64,000 nt of DNA, from contig CAJTRL010000011.1 in NCBI GenBank assembly GCA_910578715.1, forward strand, positions 1-64,000. Reading direction: 5' to 3'. Of the stretch, positions 26,173-32,890 are shown in pieces. The notes beneath the pieces are model-generated. The model made no database searches. It had not been told where the DNA came from and saw only the letters and a list, made by a program, of their open reading frames with translations. Position numbers and translations under genes: made by a program. Source of the stretch: an uncultured Lachnospiraceae bacterium (GTDB lineage Bacteria; Bacillota; Clostridia; Lachnospirales; Lachnospiraceae). Numbering within the stretch: the stretch's first letter is position 1; the number at the start of each line of letters is the position of its first letter.

Positions 26173-26205
26173 AAAGGCGGAGCAGTAAAAGGCTCCGCCT
26201 TTTTT
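26173..26205 (+). terminator. Rho-independent terminator after rpsR
   Basis: An 11-bp stem AAAGGCGGAGC / GCTCCGCCTTT with an 8-base loop, running into T residues. Confidence 0.92.
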
Positions 26206-26346
26206 AACTATATGATGTCAAAAAATGGAGAAATGAAACTATATATAGATGTGGCGCGTTTTGCCAAAAAATGTTATACTTATGATGTTGTGTAATAGAA
26301 ACTGGGGAAGTATGTGTACGGGTAAAAATACGAATAAGAGGCTATT

Positions 26347-28398
26347 ATGAAAAATAGTGTAAAATTAAAAGGAAGAATGAAATCCTATTTACAGTCTTCT
26401 TTGTATTTGGGATTTTTGCTGATTGCGGTAGATGTTCTTATTTACTTTATTGATATTCGCGCCGGACTGGTGCTAAGCTGTTTTATTGTTTTCTATCTCG
26501 CCATTGTTCTTTCCCTGATGTTTTATAATAAGCCGATTATCATCAATGAACTGATTAGCTTTGCGACACAGTACGGACAGATACAAAGAAGGCTGCTCCG
26601 GGATTTAGACCTTCCTCATGCGCTGCTTGATGAAAACGGCAAAATTATCTGGACAAACATTGCTTTTGAGAAAGCGGTCGATAAAGAGAAGGGTTATCGG
26701 AAATCCATTACCTCCATTTTTCCCTCCATTACGAAGGACAGGCTTCCGGGAACTATCGAGGAAGAGGAAGTTGAATTTGACGTCGATTATGAGGAACGGA
26801 ATTATATCGCCAGACTGAAAAAGATTTCTTTGAAGGAAATGGCGGAGAACAGCGATATCATAGAGGCAAAGGGATATGACGGTTATCTGATTGCCCTGTA
26901 TTTGTTTGATGAAACGGCTTTGAAAATCGCTTTACAGGAAGTGGATGACCAGAGTCTTGCGGTGGGCCTGATATATCTGGACAATTACGAAGAGGCCCTT
27001 GAGAGCGTGGAAGAGGTAAGAAGGTCGCTCTTAATTGCATTGATAGACAGAAAAGTAAATAAATATATTTCTGCGCTGGACGGCATATGCAGAAAGATGG
27101 AGAAAGACAAATATCTGGTTATCATGAAAAAAAAGTCGGTTTCGCTGCTTCAGGAGAACCGTTTTGATTTGCTGGAGGATGTTAAGACAGTTAATATCGG
27201 AAACGAGATGGCCGTTACGCTCAGTATCGGCGTAGGCTTAAGCGGGCTGACCTATGCCCAGAATTATGAGTTTGCACGGAATGCAATCGACCTTGCGCTG
27301 GGCCGCGGCGGTGACCAGGCAGTTATGAAAATGCCGGAGAACGTCATTTATTACGGCGGCAAGAGCCAGCAGATAGAAAAGAGCACCCGCGTGAAGGCGA
27401 GGGTCAAGGCACATGCGCTGAAAGAAATCATTTCGATTAAAGATGAAATTTATGTGATGGGGCATCGTCTGGGCGATACGGACAGTTTCGGCGCTTCGGT
27501 CGGCATCTACCGCATTGCGAAAACTCTGGGCAAACAGGCGCATATTGTTCTGGATGATATTACCGCGTCAATGCAGCCTATGGTCGATATGTTCCGGGAT
27601 AATAATGATTATGAAGACAACATGATAATAAGCGGCGAGCAGGCGCTCGAAATGATTGGAAATAACGCCGTGCTCGTAGTAGTCGATGTGAATAAACCCA
27701 GCATTACGGAGTGCCCGGGTTTATTAAGGCATTGTAATTCTATCGTCGTTTTCGACCATCACAGACAAGGCTCGGAAGTGATTGAGAATGCCACATTATC
27801 TTATATAGAGGCATATGCTTCTTCCACCTGTGAGATGGTATCAGAGATTCTGCAGTATACGAGCGATACGCTGCGCATCAGGCCCGAGGAGGCGGACTGC
27901 CTGTATGCGGGCATCATGATTGATACGGATAACTTTATGGCCAAAGCAGGAGTCAGGACTTTCGAAGCGGTCGCTTTTCTGCGGCGTAACGGCGCGGATG
28001 TAACGAGAGTAAGAAAGCTGTTCCGTGACGATGCGATAGAATATAAGGCGAAAGCTGATGCGGTCAGTCAGGCGGAAATTTACAGGCAGTCCTATGCGAT
28101 TACCGTATGTCGGGGCGAGCATGTGCCGAATCCGACTATCGTAGGCGCACAGGCGGCAAACGAACTGTTGAATATCAAGGGCATCAAGGCGAGCTTTGTT
28201 CTGACGGAGTACAATGGCAAAATTTTTGTCTCGGCACGTTCTATCGACGAGGCAAACGTGCAGATTGTGATGGAGCGGATGGGCGGCGGCGGCCATATGA
28301 ATATGGCGGGCTGTCAGCTGGAATGCGATATACCGGACGGTATTGTCATTATTAAACGGACACTGGATGCGATGATAGAAGAAGGGGAACTCAGCTGA
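26347..28398 (+). CDS. gdpP: Cyclic-di-AMP phosphodiesterase GdpP
   Basis: GdpP hydrolyses c-di-AMP to pApA, opposing CdaA. The 683-residue product has two N-terminal membrane helices, a PAS-like domain (LDENGKIIWTNIAFEKAV), a degenerate GGDEF domain (ending LGRGGDQAVMKMPENVIYYGG), a DHH domain with GHRLGDTDSFGASVGI near residue 374 and VVFDHHRQ, then DTDNF, and a C-terminal DHHA1 domain with GGGGHMNMAGCQ. The GGDEF motif lacks the signature residues for cyclase activity, as usual in this family. rplI and dnaB follow, the common Firmicute gdpP-rplI-dnaB order. CdaA is encoded about 9 kb upstream. Confidence 0.95.
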   Translation: MKNSVKLKGRMKSYLQSSLYLGFLLIAVDVLIYFIDIRAGLVLSCFIVFYLAIVLSLMFYNKPIIINELISFATQYGQIQRRLLRDLDLPHALLDENGKIIWTNIAFEKAVDKEKGYRKSITSIFPSITKDRLPGTIEEEEVEFDVDYEERNYIARLKKISLKEMAENSDIIEAKGYDGYLIALYLFDETALKIALQEVDDQSLAVGLIYLDNYEEALESVEEVRRSLLIALIDRKVNKYISALDGICRKMEKDKYLVIMKKKSVSLLQENRFDLLEDVKTVNIGNEMAVTLSIGVGLSGLTYAQNYEFARNAIDLALGRGGDQAVMKMPENVIYYGGKSQQIEKSTRVKARVKAHALKEIISIKDEIYVMGHRLGDTDSFGASVGIYRIAKTLGKQAHIVLDDITASMQPMVDMFRDNNDYEDNMIISGEQALEMIGNNAVLVVVDVNKPSITECPGLLRHCNSIVVFDHHRQGSEVIENATLSYIEAYASSTCEMVSEILQYTSDTLRIRPEEADCLYAGIMIDTDNFMAKAGVRTFEAVAFLRRNGADVTRVRKLFRDDAIEYKAKADAVSQAEIYRQSYAITVCRGEHVPNPTIVGAQAANELLNIKGIKASFVLTEYNGKIFVSARSIDEANVQIVMERMGGGGHMNMAGCQLECDIPDGIVIIKRTLDAMIEEGELS

Positions 28399-28450
28399 GG
28401 AAAATAGGCGGCCTGAAGCTGTATATCAAGAAAGGAGCATGGTTTTAAAC

Positions 28451-28897
28451 ATGAAAGTTATATTATTACAGGATGTAAAATCTCTTGGGAAAAAAGGGGA
28501 AATCGTCGAGGTCAGCGACGGATATGCGAGAAATTTTGTATTGCCGAAGAAGCTGGGCGCGGAGGCAAATTCTAAAAATATGAATGATTTGAAGCTACAG
28601 AAAGCGAACGAGGAAAAAATCGCAAAACAGCAGCTGGAAGAGGCACAGGAAATGGCGAAACTGCTGGAAACAAAGGAAGTTATCGTTAAGATGAAATCCG
28701 GAGAGGGCGGTAAGACTTTTGGTTCCATTTCCTCAAAAGAAATTGCGGAGGAAGCCAAAAAGCAATGCGATTTGGAACTGGACAAGAAAAAGATTCAGCT
28801 TCCGGAGGCTATCAAGTCACTTGGCGTTTATGAAGTTCATGTGAAACTTCATACGAAGGTAACGGGAAAGCTGAAAGTAAAAGTGGTTGAAAAATAA
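28451..28897 (+). CDS. rplI: 50S ribosomal protein L9
   Basis: L9 binds 23S rRNA domain V and helps keep reading frame. The 148-residue product has the N-terminal domain (MKVILLQDVKSLGKKGEIVEVSDGYARNFVLPKKLG), a long connecting helix and the C-terminal domain (KTFGSISSKEIAEE...LGVYEVHVKLHTKVTGKLKVKVV). I chose ATG 28451 rather than 28439: AAAGGAG ends at 28437, too near the first ATG and well placed for the second, and 148 residues is the usual length. Confidence 0.96.
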   Translation: MKVILLQDVKSLGKKGEIVEVSDGYARNFVLPKKLGAEANSKNMNDLKLQKANEEKIAKQQLEEAQEMAKLLETKEVIVKMKSGEGGKTFGSISSKEIAEEAKKQCDLELDKKKIQLPEAIKSLGVYEVHVKLHTKVTGKLKVKVVEK

Positions 28898-28917
28898 CAA
28901 AAGGGATGGGAACGGAA

Positions 28918-30261
28918 ATGCCAGAGATTTTGGAAGAGGCATTGCTGAAAAGAATATTGCCGCACAGCATTGAAGCGGAGCAGTCGGTTATCGGCTCAAT
29001 GATTATGGACCGGGAGGCGATTGTCGTCGCTTCGGAAATTGTAAACGGGGAGGACTTTTACAGCAGACAGTACGGCGTCCTTTTTGAAACGATGGTGGAG
29101 CTGAACGATGAGGGGAAACCGGTAGATTTGGTGACGCTTCAGGACAGACTGAAAGAGAAAGATGTACCACCCGAAGTCAGCAGTCTGGAATTTGTCAGGG
29201 ATTTGATTACCGTAGTGCCTACTTCCGCCAACATCAAATATTATGCGAATATTGTAGCGGAGAAATCCACGCTCCGGCGGCTGATAAAAATAAATGAAGA
29301 AATTGCCAATACCTGTTATGTCGGCAAGGAAAGCCTGGAAGTGATTCTGGAAGATACGGAGAAGCGCATATTCGATTTGGTACAGCGCAGAAATGCAGAT
29401 GATTTCGTGCCAATCAGGCAGATTGTCATGAACGCGATGGACAGGATAGAAAAGGCTTCCCATAATAAGGGAAACGTAACGGGCGTTGCAACGGGTTTTA
29501 TCGATTTGGATTATAAAACCGCCGGCATGCAGCCTTCCGATTTGATTCTGATTGCGGCAAGGCCCTCCATGGGGAAAACTGCCTTTGTGTTGAACATTGC
29601 GGAATATGTTGCTTTCAGACAGAACCAGACGGTAGCGATTTTCAGCCTGGAAATGTCCAAAGAACAGCTTGTGAATCGTCTGTTTTCGATGGAATCCAAA
29701 GTGGATTCGCAGCATTTGAGGACAGGAAACCTTTCGGATGATGAATGGGAAAAACTCATCGAAAGCGCGGGCGTTATCGGAAAATCCAATCTGATTATCG
29801 ATGATACGCCGGGAATCAGCATCTCGGAGCTTCGTTCCAAATGTCGTAAGTACAAGCTGGAACATCATCTGGATATGATTATTATAGACTATCTGCAATT
29901 AATGTCGGGGAGCGGCCGCGGCACCGATTCCAGACAGCAGGAAATCTCCGATATTTCCCGCTCGCTGAAAGCGTTGGCAAGGGAGCTGAATGTACCGGTG
30001 CTGGCATTATCGCAGCTTTCCCGCGCGGTGGAACAGCGGCCGGACCATCGGCCGATGCTTTCCGATTTGCGTGAGTCCGGCGCAATAGAACAGGATGCCG
30101 ACGTGGTGATGTTCATTTATCGCGATGATTATTACAATAAAGATACGGACAGGAAAAATATTTCTGAAATTATCATTGCCAAACAGAGAAACGGCCCTAT
30201 TGGGACGGTAGAGCTGGTATGGCTTCCAGATTTTACCAAGTTCGGAAACTTACAGCGGTAA
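28918..30261 (+). CDS. dnaB: Replicative DNA helicase DnaB (DnaC of Bacillus)
   Basis: The hexameric helicase opens DNA at the replication fork. The 447-residue product has the N-terminal collar domain (LPHSIEAEQSVIGSMIMDREAI), a linker, and the RecA-like motor: Walker A AARPSMGKTAFVLNIA, Walker B MIIIDYLQLMSG, the LSQLSRAVEQRPDHRPMLSDLRESGAIEQDADVV motif and a C-terminal arginine-finger-type region. ATG 28918 (MPEILEE) is preferred because GGGAACGG precedes it; the ATG at 28906 directly abuts AAAGGG. It is 8-20 bases from rplI. Confidence 0.96.
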   Translation: MPEILEEALLKRILPHSIEAEQSVIGSMIMDREAIVVASEIVNGEDFYSRQYGVLFETMVELNDEGKPVDLVTLQDRLKEKDVPPEVSSLEFVRDLITVVPTSANIKYYANIVAEKSTLRRLIKINEEIANTCYVGKESLEVILEDTEKRIFDLVQRRNADDFVPIRQIVMNAMDRIEKASHNKGNVTGVATGFIDLDYKTAGMQPSDLILIAARPSMGKTAFVLNIAEYVAFRQNQTVAIFSLEMSKEQLVNRLFSMESKVDSQHLRTGNLSDDEWEKLIESAGVIGKSNLIIDDTPGISISELRSKCRKYKLEHHLDMIIIDYLQLMSGSGRGTDSRQQEISDISRSLKALARELNVPVLALSQLSRAVEQRPDHRPMLSDLRESGAIEQDADVVMFIYRDDYYNKDTDRKNISEIIIAKQRNGPIGTVELVWLPDFTKFGNLQR

Positions 30262-30314
30262 TCCGGCGTAAAATTCGGAAACCTACAGCTGAAATCTGAA
30301 TATTGTACACTACA

Positions 30315-30346
30315 AAAGAGACAGGCCTGGTAAGGCGTGTCTCTTT
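30315..30346 (+). terminator. Likely terminator after dnaB
   Basis: A 9-bp stem AAAGAGACA / TGTCTCTTT around a 14-base loop. The T tract is only the three T of the stem, so termination may be moderate. Confidence 0.6.
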
Positions 30347-30440
30347 GCGCTTATCTGACAGGTTTTCAGGCATACTGATATCTGGCAGACTTTCAACATA
30401 CTGATTATAATGCCGCTAGTGCGGCGGAATGGGAGGAAAA

Positions 30441-31085
30441 ATGAAACAGGAAACATTGTTGATTTCGGAAGCGGCAAAACAAGTACAGGTGGAGAGCCAT
30501 GTGCTTCGGTACTGGGAAGAAGAACTGGGCCTTCCCATCAAAAGAAACGAGATGGGACACCGCTATTATACGACGGAAGACGTCAGTCAGTTTAAGGAAA
30601 TCAAGATGCTGAAAGAACAGGGATTACAGCTTCGGGCAATCAAAAACATTCTGCAGAAGGAACAGGCCGGAGCGGACAATGCGGACAGGCCGGGAATGGA
30701 AACGGAATTATCCGCAGAAGCAGCGCTGGCGGAAGAGAAAGCAATGGATTATATTATCGGACGAAAACAGAAGTATATCGTCTCGCTGTCGGAAGAGGCA
30801 GGCAGAGAAGAAAAGGCAAACCGGCTGCAGTACCTGCTCCAGCATATGATGGTCGAGACGGTGAAAGCGGCCAACAAAGAGCTTGGTGCGGAAATTAAGG
30901 AAAGTATTTTAAAGGAGCTTGATTATCAGTTTCGTGCGCGGGAAGAGCGCGAAGAAGAACATTGGAAAAAGGAAGAAGAGCATTACCGCAAAGTGGATGA
31001 AATGCTCAGACAGCACTATAAGGTTAAGGAAAAACTGCCCAAACCCAGACGGGAGAAAAAGAAGGGAAAGTTTCTAAAGCATTAA
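30441..31085 (+). CDS. MerR-like HTH protein
   Basis: The 214-residue product has an N-terminal MerR-type winged helix (LLISEAAKQVQVESHVLRYWEEELGLPIKRNEMGHRYYTTEDVSQFKEIKMLKEQGLQLRAIKNIL) and a long, highly charged helical C-terminus (KEREEEHWKKEEEHYRKVDEML, then a basic KPRREKKKGKF tail). No ligand-binding domain is visible. The HTH-plus-coiled-coil plan resembles chromosome- or plasmid-segregation-linked MerR-like proteins as much as metal-sensing MerR. ATG 30441 follows GGGAGGAAA. Neighbours are dnaB upstream and a ferredoxin on the opposite strand. Confidence 0.8.
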   Translation: MKQETLLISEAAKQVQVESHVLRYWEEELGLPIKRNEMGHRYYTTEDVSQFKEIKMLKEQGLQLRAIKNILQKEQAGADNADRPGMETELSAEAALAEEKAMDYIIGRKQKYIVSLSEEAGREEKANRLQYLLQHMMVETVKAANKELGAEIKESILKELDYQFRAREEREEEHWKKEEEHYRKVDEMLRQHYKVKEKLPKPRREKKKGKFLKH

Positions 31086-31126
31086 TAAAATGCCTATAAG
31101 TCATGGAAAATAAAGCCATAGACGTT

Positions 31127-31166
31127 AAAAAGCATTCGGCCATGCGCACATGTCTGAATGCTTTTT
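31127..31166. terminator. Bidirectional terminator
   Basis: A perfect 11-bp outer stem AAAAAGCATTC / GAATGCTTTTT, with a small internal CATG / CATG stem. Each strand gives a T run after the stem, so it can end both the MerR-like gene and the ferredoxin gene. Confidence 0.88.
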
Positions 31167-31200
31167 GACGTTTGTATTTAATTCTGTATTTTCCTGTTTA

Positions 31201-31371
31201 TCAGCCCTGAGAAATGGCGCCAGTCGGGCATGTTCCCGCACAGGAACCGCAATCGATGCATTTATCCGCATCAATTTCAAATTTTCCGTCCCCCATGCTG
31301 ATTGCGCCTACCGGGCACTGAGCCTCACAAGCGCCGCAAGCTACACAGGCATCACCGATTACATAAGCCAT
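31201..31371 (-). CDS. 2[4Fe-4S] ferredoxin
   Basis: A 56-residue clostridial-type ferredoxin with two cluster motifs: C-V-A-C-G-A-C-E-A-Q-C-P near the N-terminus and C-I-D-C-G-S-C-A-G-T-C-P near the C-terminus. Each has CX2CX2C and a fourth Cys followed by Pro, and the DKCIDCGSC half is typical. It is a low-potential electron carrier for pyruvate and hydrogen metabolism. AAAGGAGG lies before the ATG. It is downstream of pflA with its own promoter, and may supply reducing power to the radical SAM activase, which is an inference. Confidence 0.95.
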   Translation of the reverse strand: MAYVIGDACVACGACEAQCPVGAISMGDGKFEIDADKCIDCGSCAGTCPTGAISQG

Positions 31372-31425
31372 AGTCATTATCCTCCTTTTATCTGCAAATC
31401 ATTTTGATATAAATTTATCAATACC

Positions 31426-31454
31426 ATTATAATAGCAAAGCCGTGAATATACAA
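31426..31454 (-). promoter_or_regulatory. Promoter of the ferredoxin gene
   Basis: On the minus strand: TTGTAT (31454-31449), 17 bases, TATAAT (31431-31426). It starts transcription about 50 bases ahead of the ferredoxin ATG, so this gene does not depend on the Pfl operon. Confidence 0.6.
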
Positions 31455-31487
31455 GCCCAATTTTTAACAGAAACAGCAGTCTGCATT

Positions 31488-32246
31488 TTAAAGATTCAGT
31501 TCTTTGCGTCGTTCCCGGATGCCTTTCAGAATGACTTCCTTTTTCTCAAGAAGCTCTTTTTTCTCCATGGCGGGAACGCCTTTCAGCTTGTATTCCATGC
31601 CCAGTTTTTCGTATTTGCTTTCTCCCATTGTATGATAAGGAAGCGCGTCCAATGCCTTCAGGTTTTGAAATTCACCGATAAAATAGCCAAGCTCATATAA
31701 ATATTTATCGTCGTCGGTCAGTCCGGGAACAATGACGTGGCGAATCCACATATCAACGTTTTTGTCGTTCAGATATCTGGCAAAAGCGAGGATGCCTTCG
31801 TTGGGCTGGGAGGTCAGTTCCTTATGCTTTTCAGGATTGATGTGCTTGATATCCAGCATTACGAGGTCGGTCAGCGTCATCAGTTTATCCAGTTTCGCGA
31901 GCCATTCGGGATTGCCGTCCGGCCGGTAAGCGATGCCGGAGGAATCAATACAGGTATGGATATTTTTCTTTTTGGCGAGCGTAAAAAGGTCGAGAAGGAA
32001 ATCAACCTGCATCAGCGGTTCGCCTCCTGTTACCGTAATGCCGCCGCCTTTATAAAAGCTGATATTCCGTTCGTACTGCTCAATGATATAGGCCGGTTCC
32101 ATCAGTGTGCCGCCGTTCATGTCCCATGTATCGGGATTGTGGCAGTATGCACACCGCATAGGGCATCCCTGTACGAAAACAACAAACCTTACACCGGGGC
32201 CGTCCACGGTGCCAAAACTTTCCAAAGAGTGTATTCTTCCCTGCAT
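31488..32246 (-). CDS. pflA: Pyruvate formate-lyase activating enzyme
   Basis: A radical SAM enzyme that abstracts a hydrogen from the glycine of the PFL glycyl-radical domain. The 252-residue product has the cluster motif CPMRCAYC, a GGEPL SAM motif (VTGGEPLMQVDFLLDLF) and the usual N-terminus GRIHSLESFGTVDGPGVRFVVFVQGCP. ATG 32246 follows GAAGG; an upstream frame starting at 32348 is unconserved. A terminator (32333-32359) separates it from the glycyl-radical gene, so it may depend on read-through or its own promoter. Its target here would be the stand-alone 80-residue protein. Confidence 0.95.
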   Translation of the reverse strand: MQGRIHSLESFGTVDGPGVRFVVFVQGCPMRCAYCHNPDTWDMNGGTLMEPAYIIEQYERNISFYKGGGITVTGGEPLMQVDFLLDLFTLAKKKNIHTCIDSSGIAYRPDGNPEWLAKLDKLMTLTDLVMLDIKHINPEKHKELTSQPNEGILAFARYLNDKNVDMWIRHVIVPGLTDDDKYLYELGYFIGEFQNLKALDALPYHTMGESKYEKLGMEYKLKGVPAMEKKELLEKKEVILKGIRERRKELNL

Positions 32247-32323
32247 AATAAAGCCTTCTTTCATTGCGTTTTTTATGATAGATATAGTATAACCTGTACC
32301 GGGCAAAAAAACCAGTCTTTTTG

Positions 32324-32359
32324 GGAATAAAACAGGGCTCCGAATCAATCAGAGCCCTG
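32324..32359 (-). terminator. Terminator of the split PFL operon
   Basis: A perfect 8-bp stem CAGGGCTC / GAGCCCTG with an 11-base loop, followed on the minus strand by TTTTATT. It lies between the glycyl-radical gene and pflA, so pflA may be expressed at a lower level. Confidence 0.75.
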
Positions 32360-32394
32360 CATTTTTGTTATACTTTATTTCGCATTCTCAGAGA

Positions 32395-32637
32395 TTAGAT
32401 GCTCTCATGGAAAGTACGGGAAATAACGTCTGCCTGCTGTTCCGGTGTTAATTTAATGAAATTAACTGCATAACCGGAAACGCGGATTGTCAACTGCGGA
32501 TAGTTCTCCGGATGTTTCTGTGCATCCAGTAAAGTATCTCTGTTCAGTACGTTGACATTGAGGTGGTGACCACCTTTTGTTGCATAACCATCCAGTAAAG
32601 ATACCAGGTTATCTACCTGAGCCGTATTTGCTGCCAT
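32395..32637 (-). CDS. Stand-alone glycyl-radical domain of PFL (GrcA-like)
   Basis: The 80-residue protein is the C-terminal glycyl-radical domain of pyruvate formate-lyase as a separate gene. It has LLDGYATKGGHHLNVNV, then DTLLDAQKHPENYPQLT and the radical loop RVSGYAV, with Gly55 as the predicted radical site; it ends RTFHESI like full PFL. It resembles the GrcA/YfiD spare-part proteins, but here the PFL body lacks its own radical domain, so this protein is probably an obligate subunit. AGGAGG lies before the ATG. It is 29 bases downstream of the 67-residue gene. Confidence 0.93.
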   Translation of the reverse strand: MAANTAQVDNLVSLLDGYATKGGHHLNVNVLNRDTLLDAQKHPENYPQLTIRVSGYAVNFIKLTPEQQADVISRTFHESI

Positions 32638-32666
32638 AATTGTTTCCTCCTAATCATTTTCAGTAT

Positions 32667-32870
32667 TTAGTGGAAGTCATCCAACCCCTGTTCCAAAGTC
32701 GGTACGCTGCATGCCAGCGGAGTTCTGGAACAATCCGTGCATCCCATTGTCTGTACCTTTTTGGAATCTTCGGATTCTTCATCGACATTGACGTTTACAT
32801 GTCCAACGCCCTGTGCCATACCCGAATCCAGCATTTTAACAAAATCATCAATCATTTGCTTATCGTCCAT
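32667..32870 (-). CDS. 67-residue PFL-linked small protein with Cys tail
   Basis: I do not recognise a named family. Residues 10-29 (FVKMLDSGMAQGVGHVNVNV) resemble the first part of the neighbouring glycyl-radical domain (LVSLLDGYATKGGHHLNVNV). The radical loop is missing; the protein instead ends with a Cys44-X2-Cys47-X6-Cys54 motif (GCTDCSRTPLACSVPTLEQG). It looks like a duplicated and re-purposed domain start, possibly binding a metal or docking to the PFL body. ATG 32870 follows AAGGTGG; a GTG at 32879 is also in frame. It sits 20 bases after the PFL body and 29 before the radical subunit, each with its own ribosome binding site. Confidence 0.75.
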   Translation of the reverse strand: MDDKQMIDDFVKMLDSGMAQGVGHVNVNVDEESEDSKKVQTMGCTDCSRTPLACSVPTLEQGLDDFH

Positions 32871-32890
32871 AACATCCACCTTACTTTATA

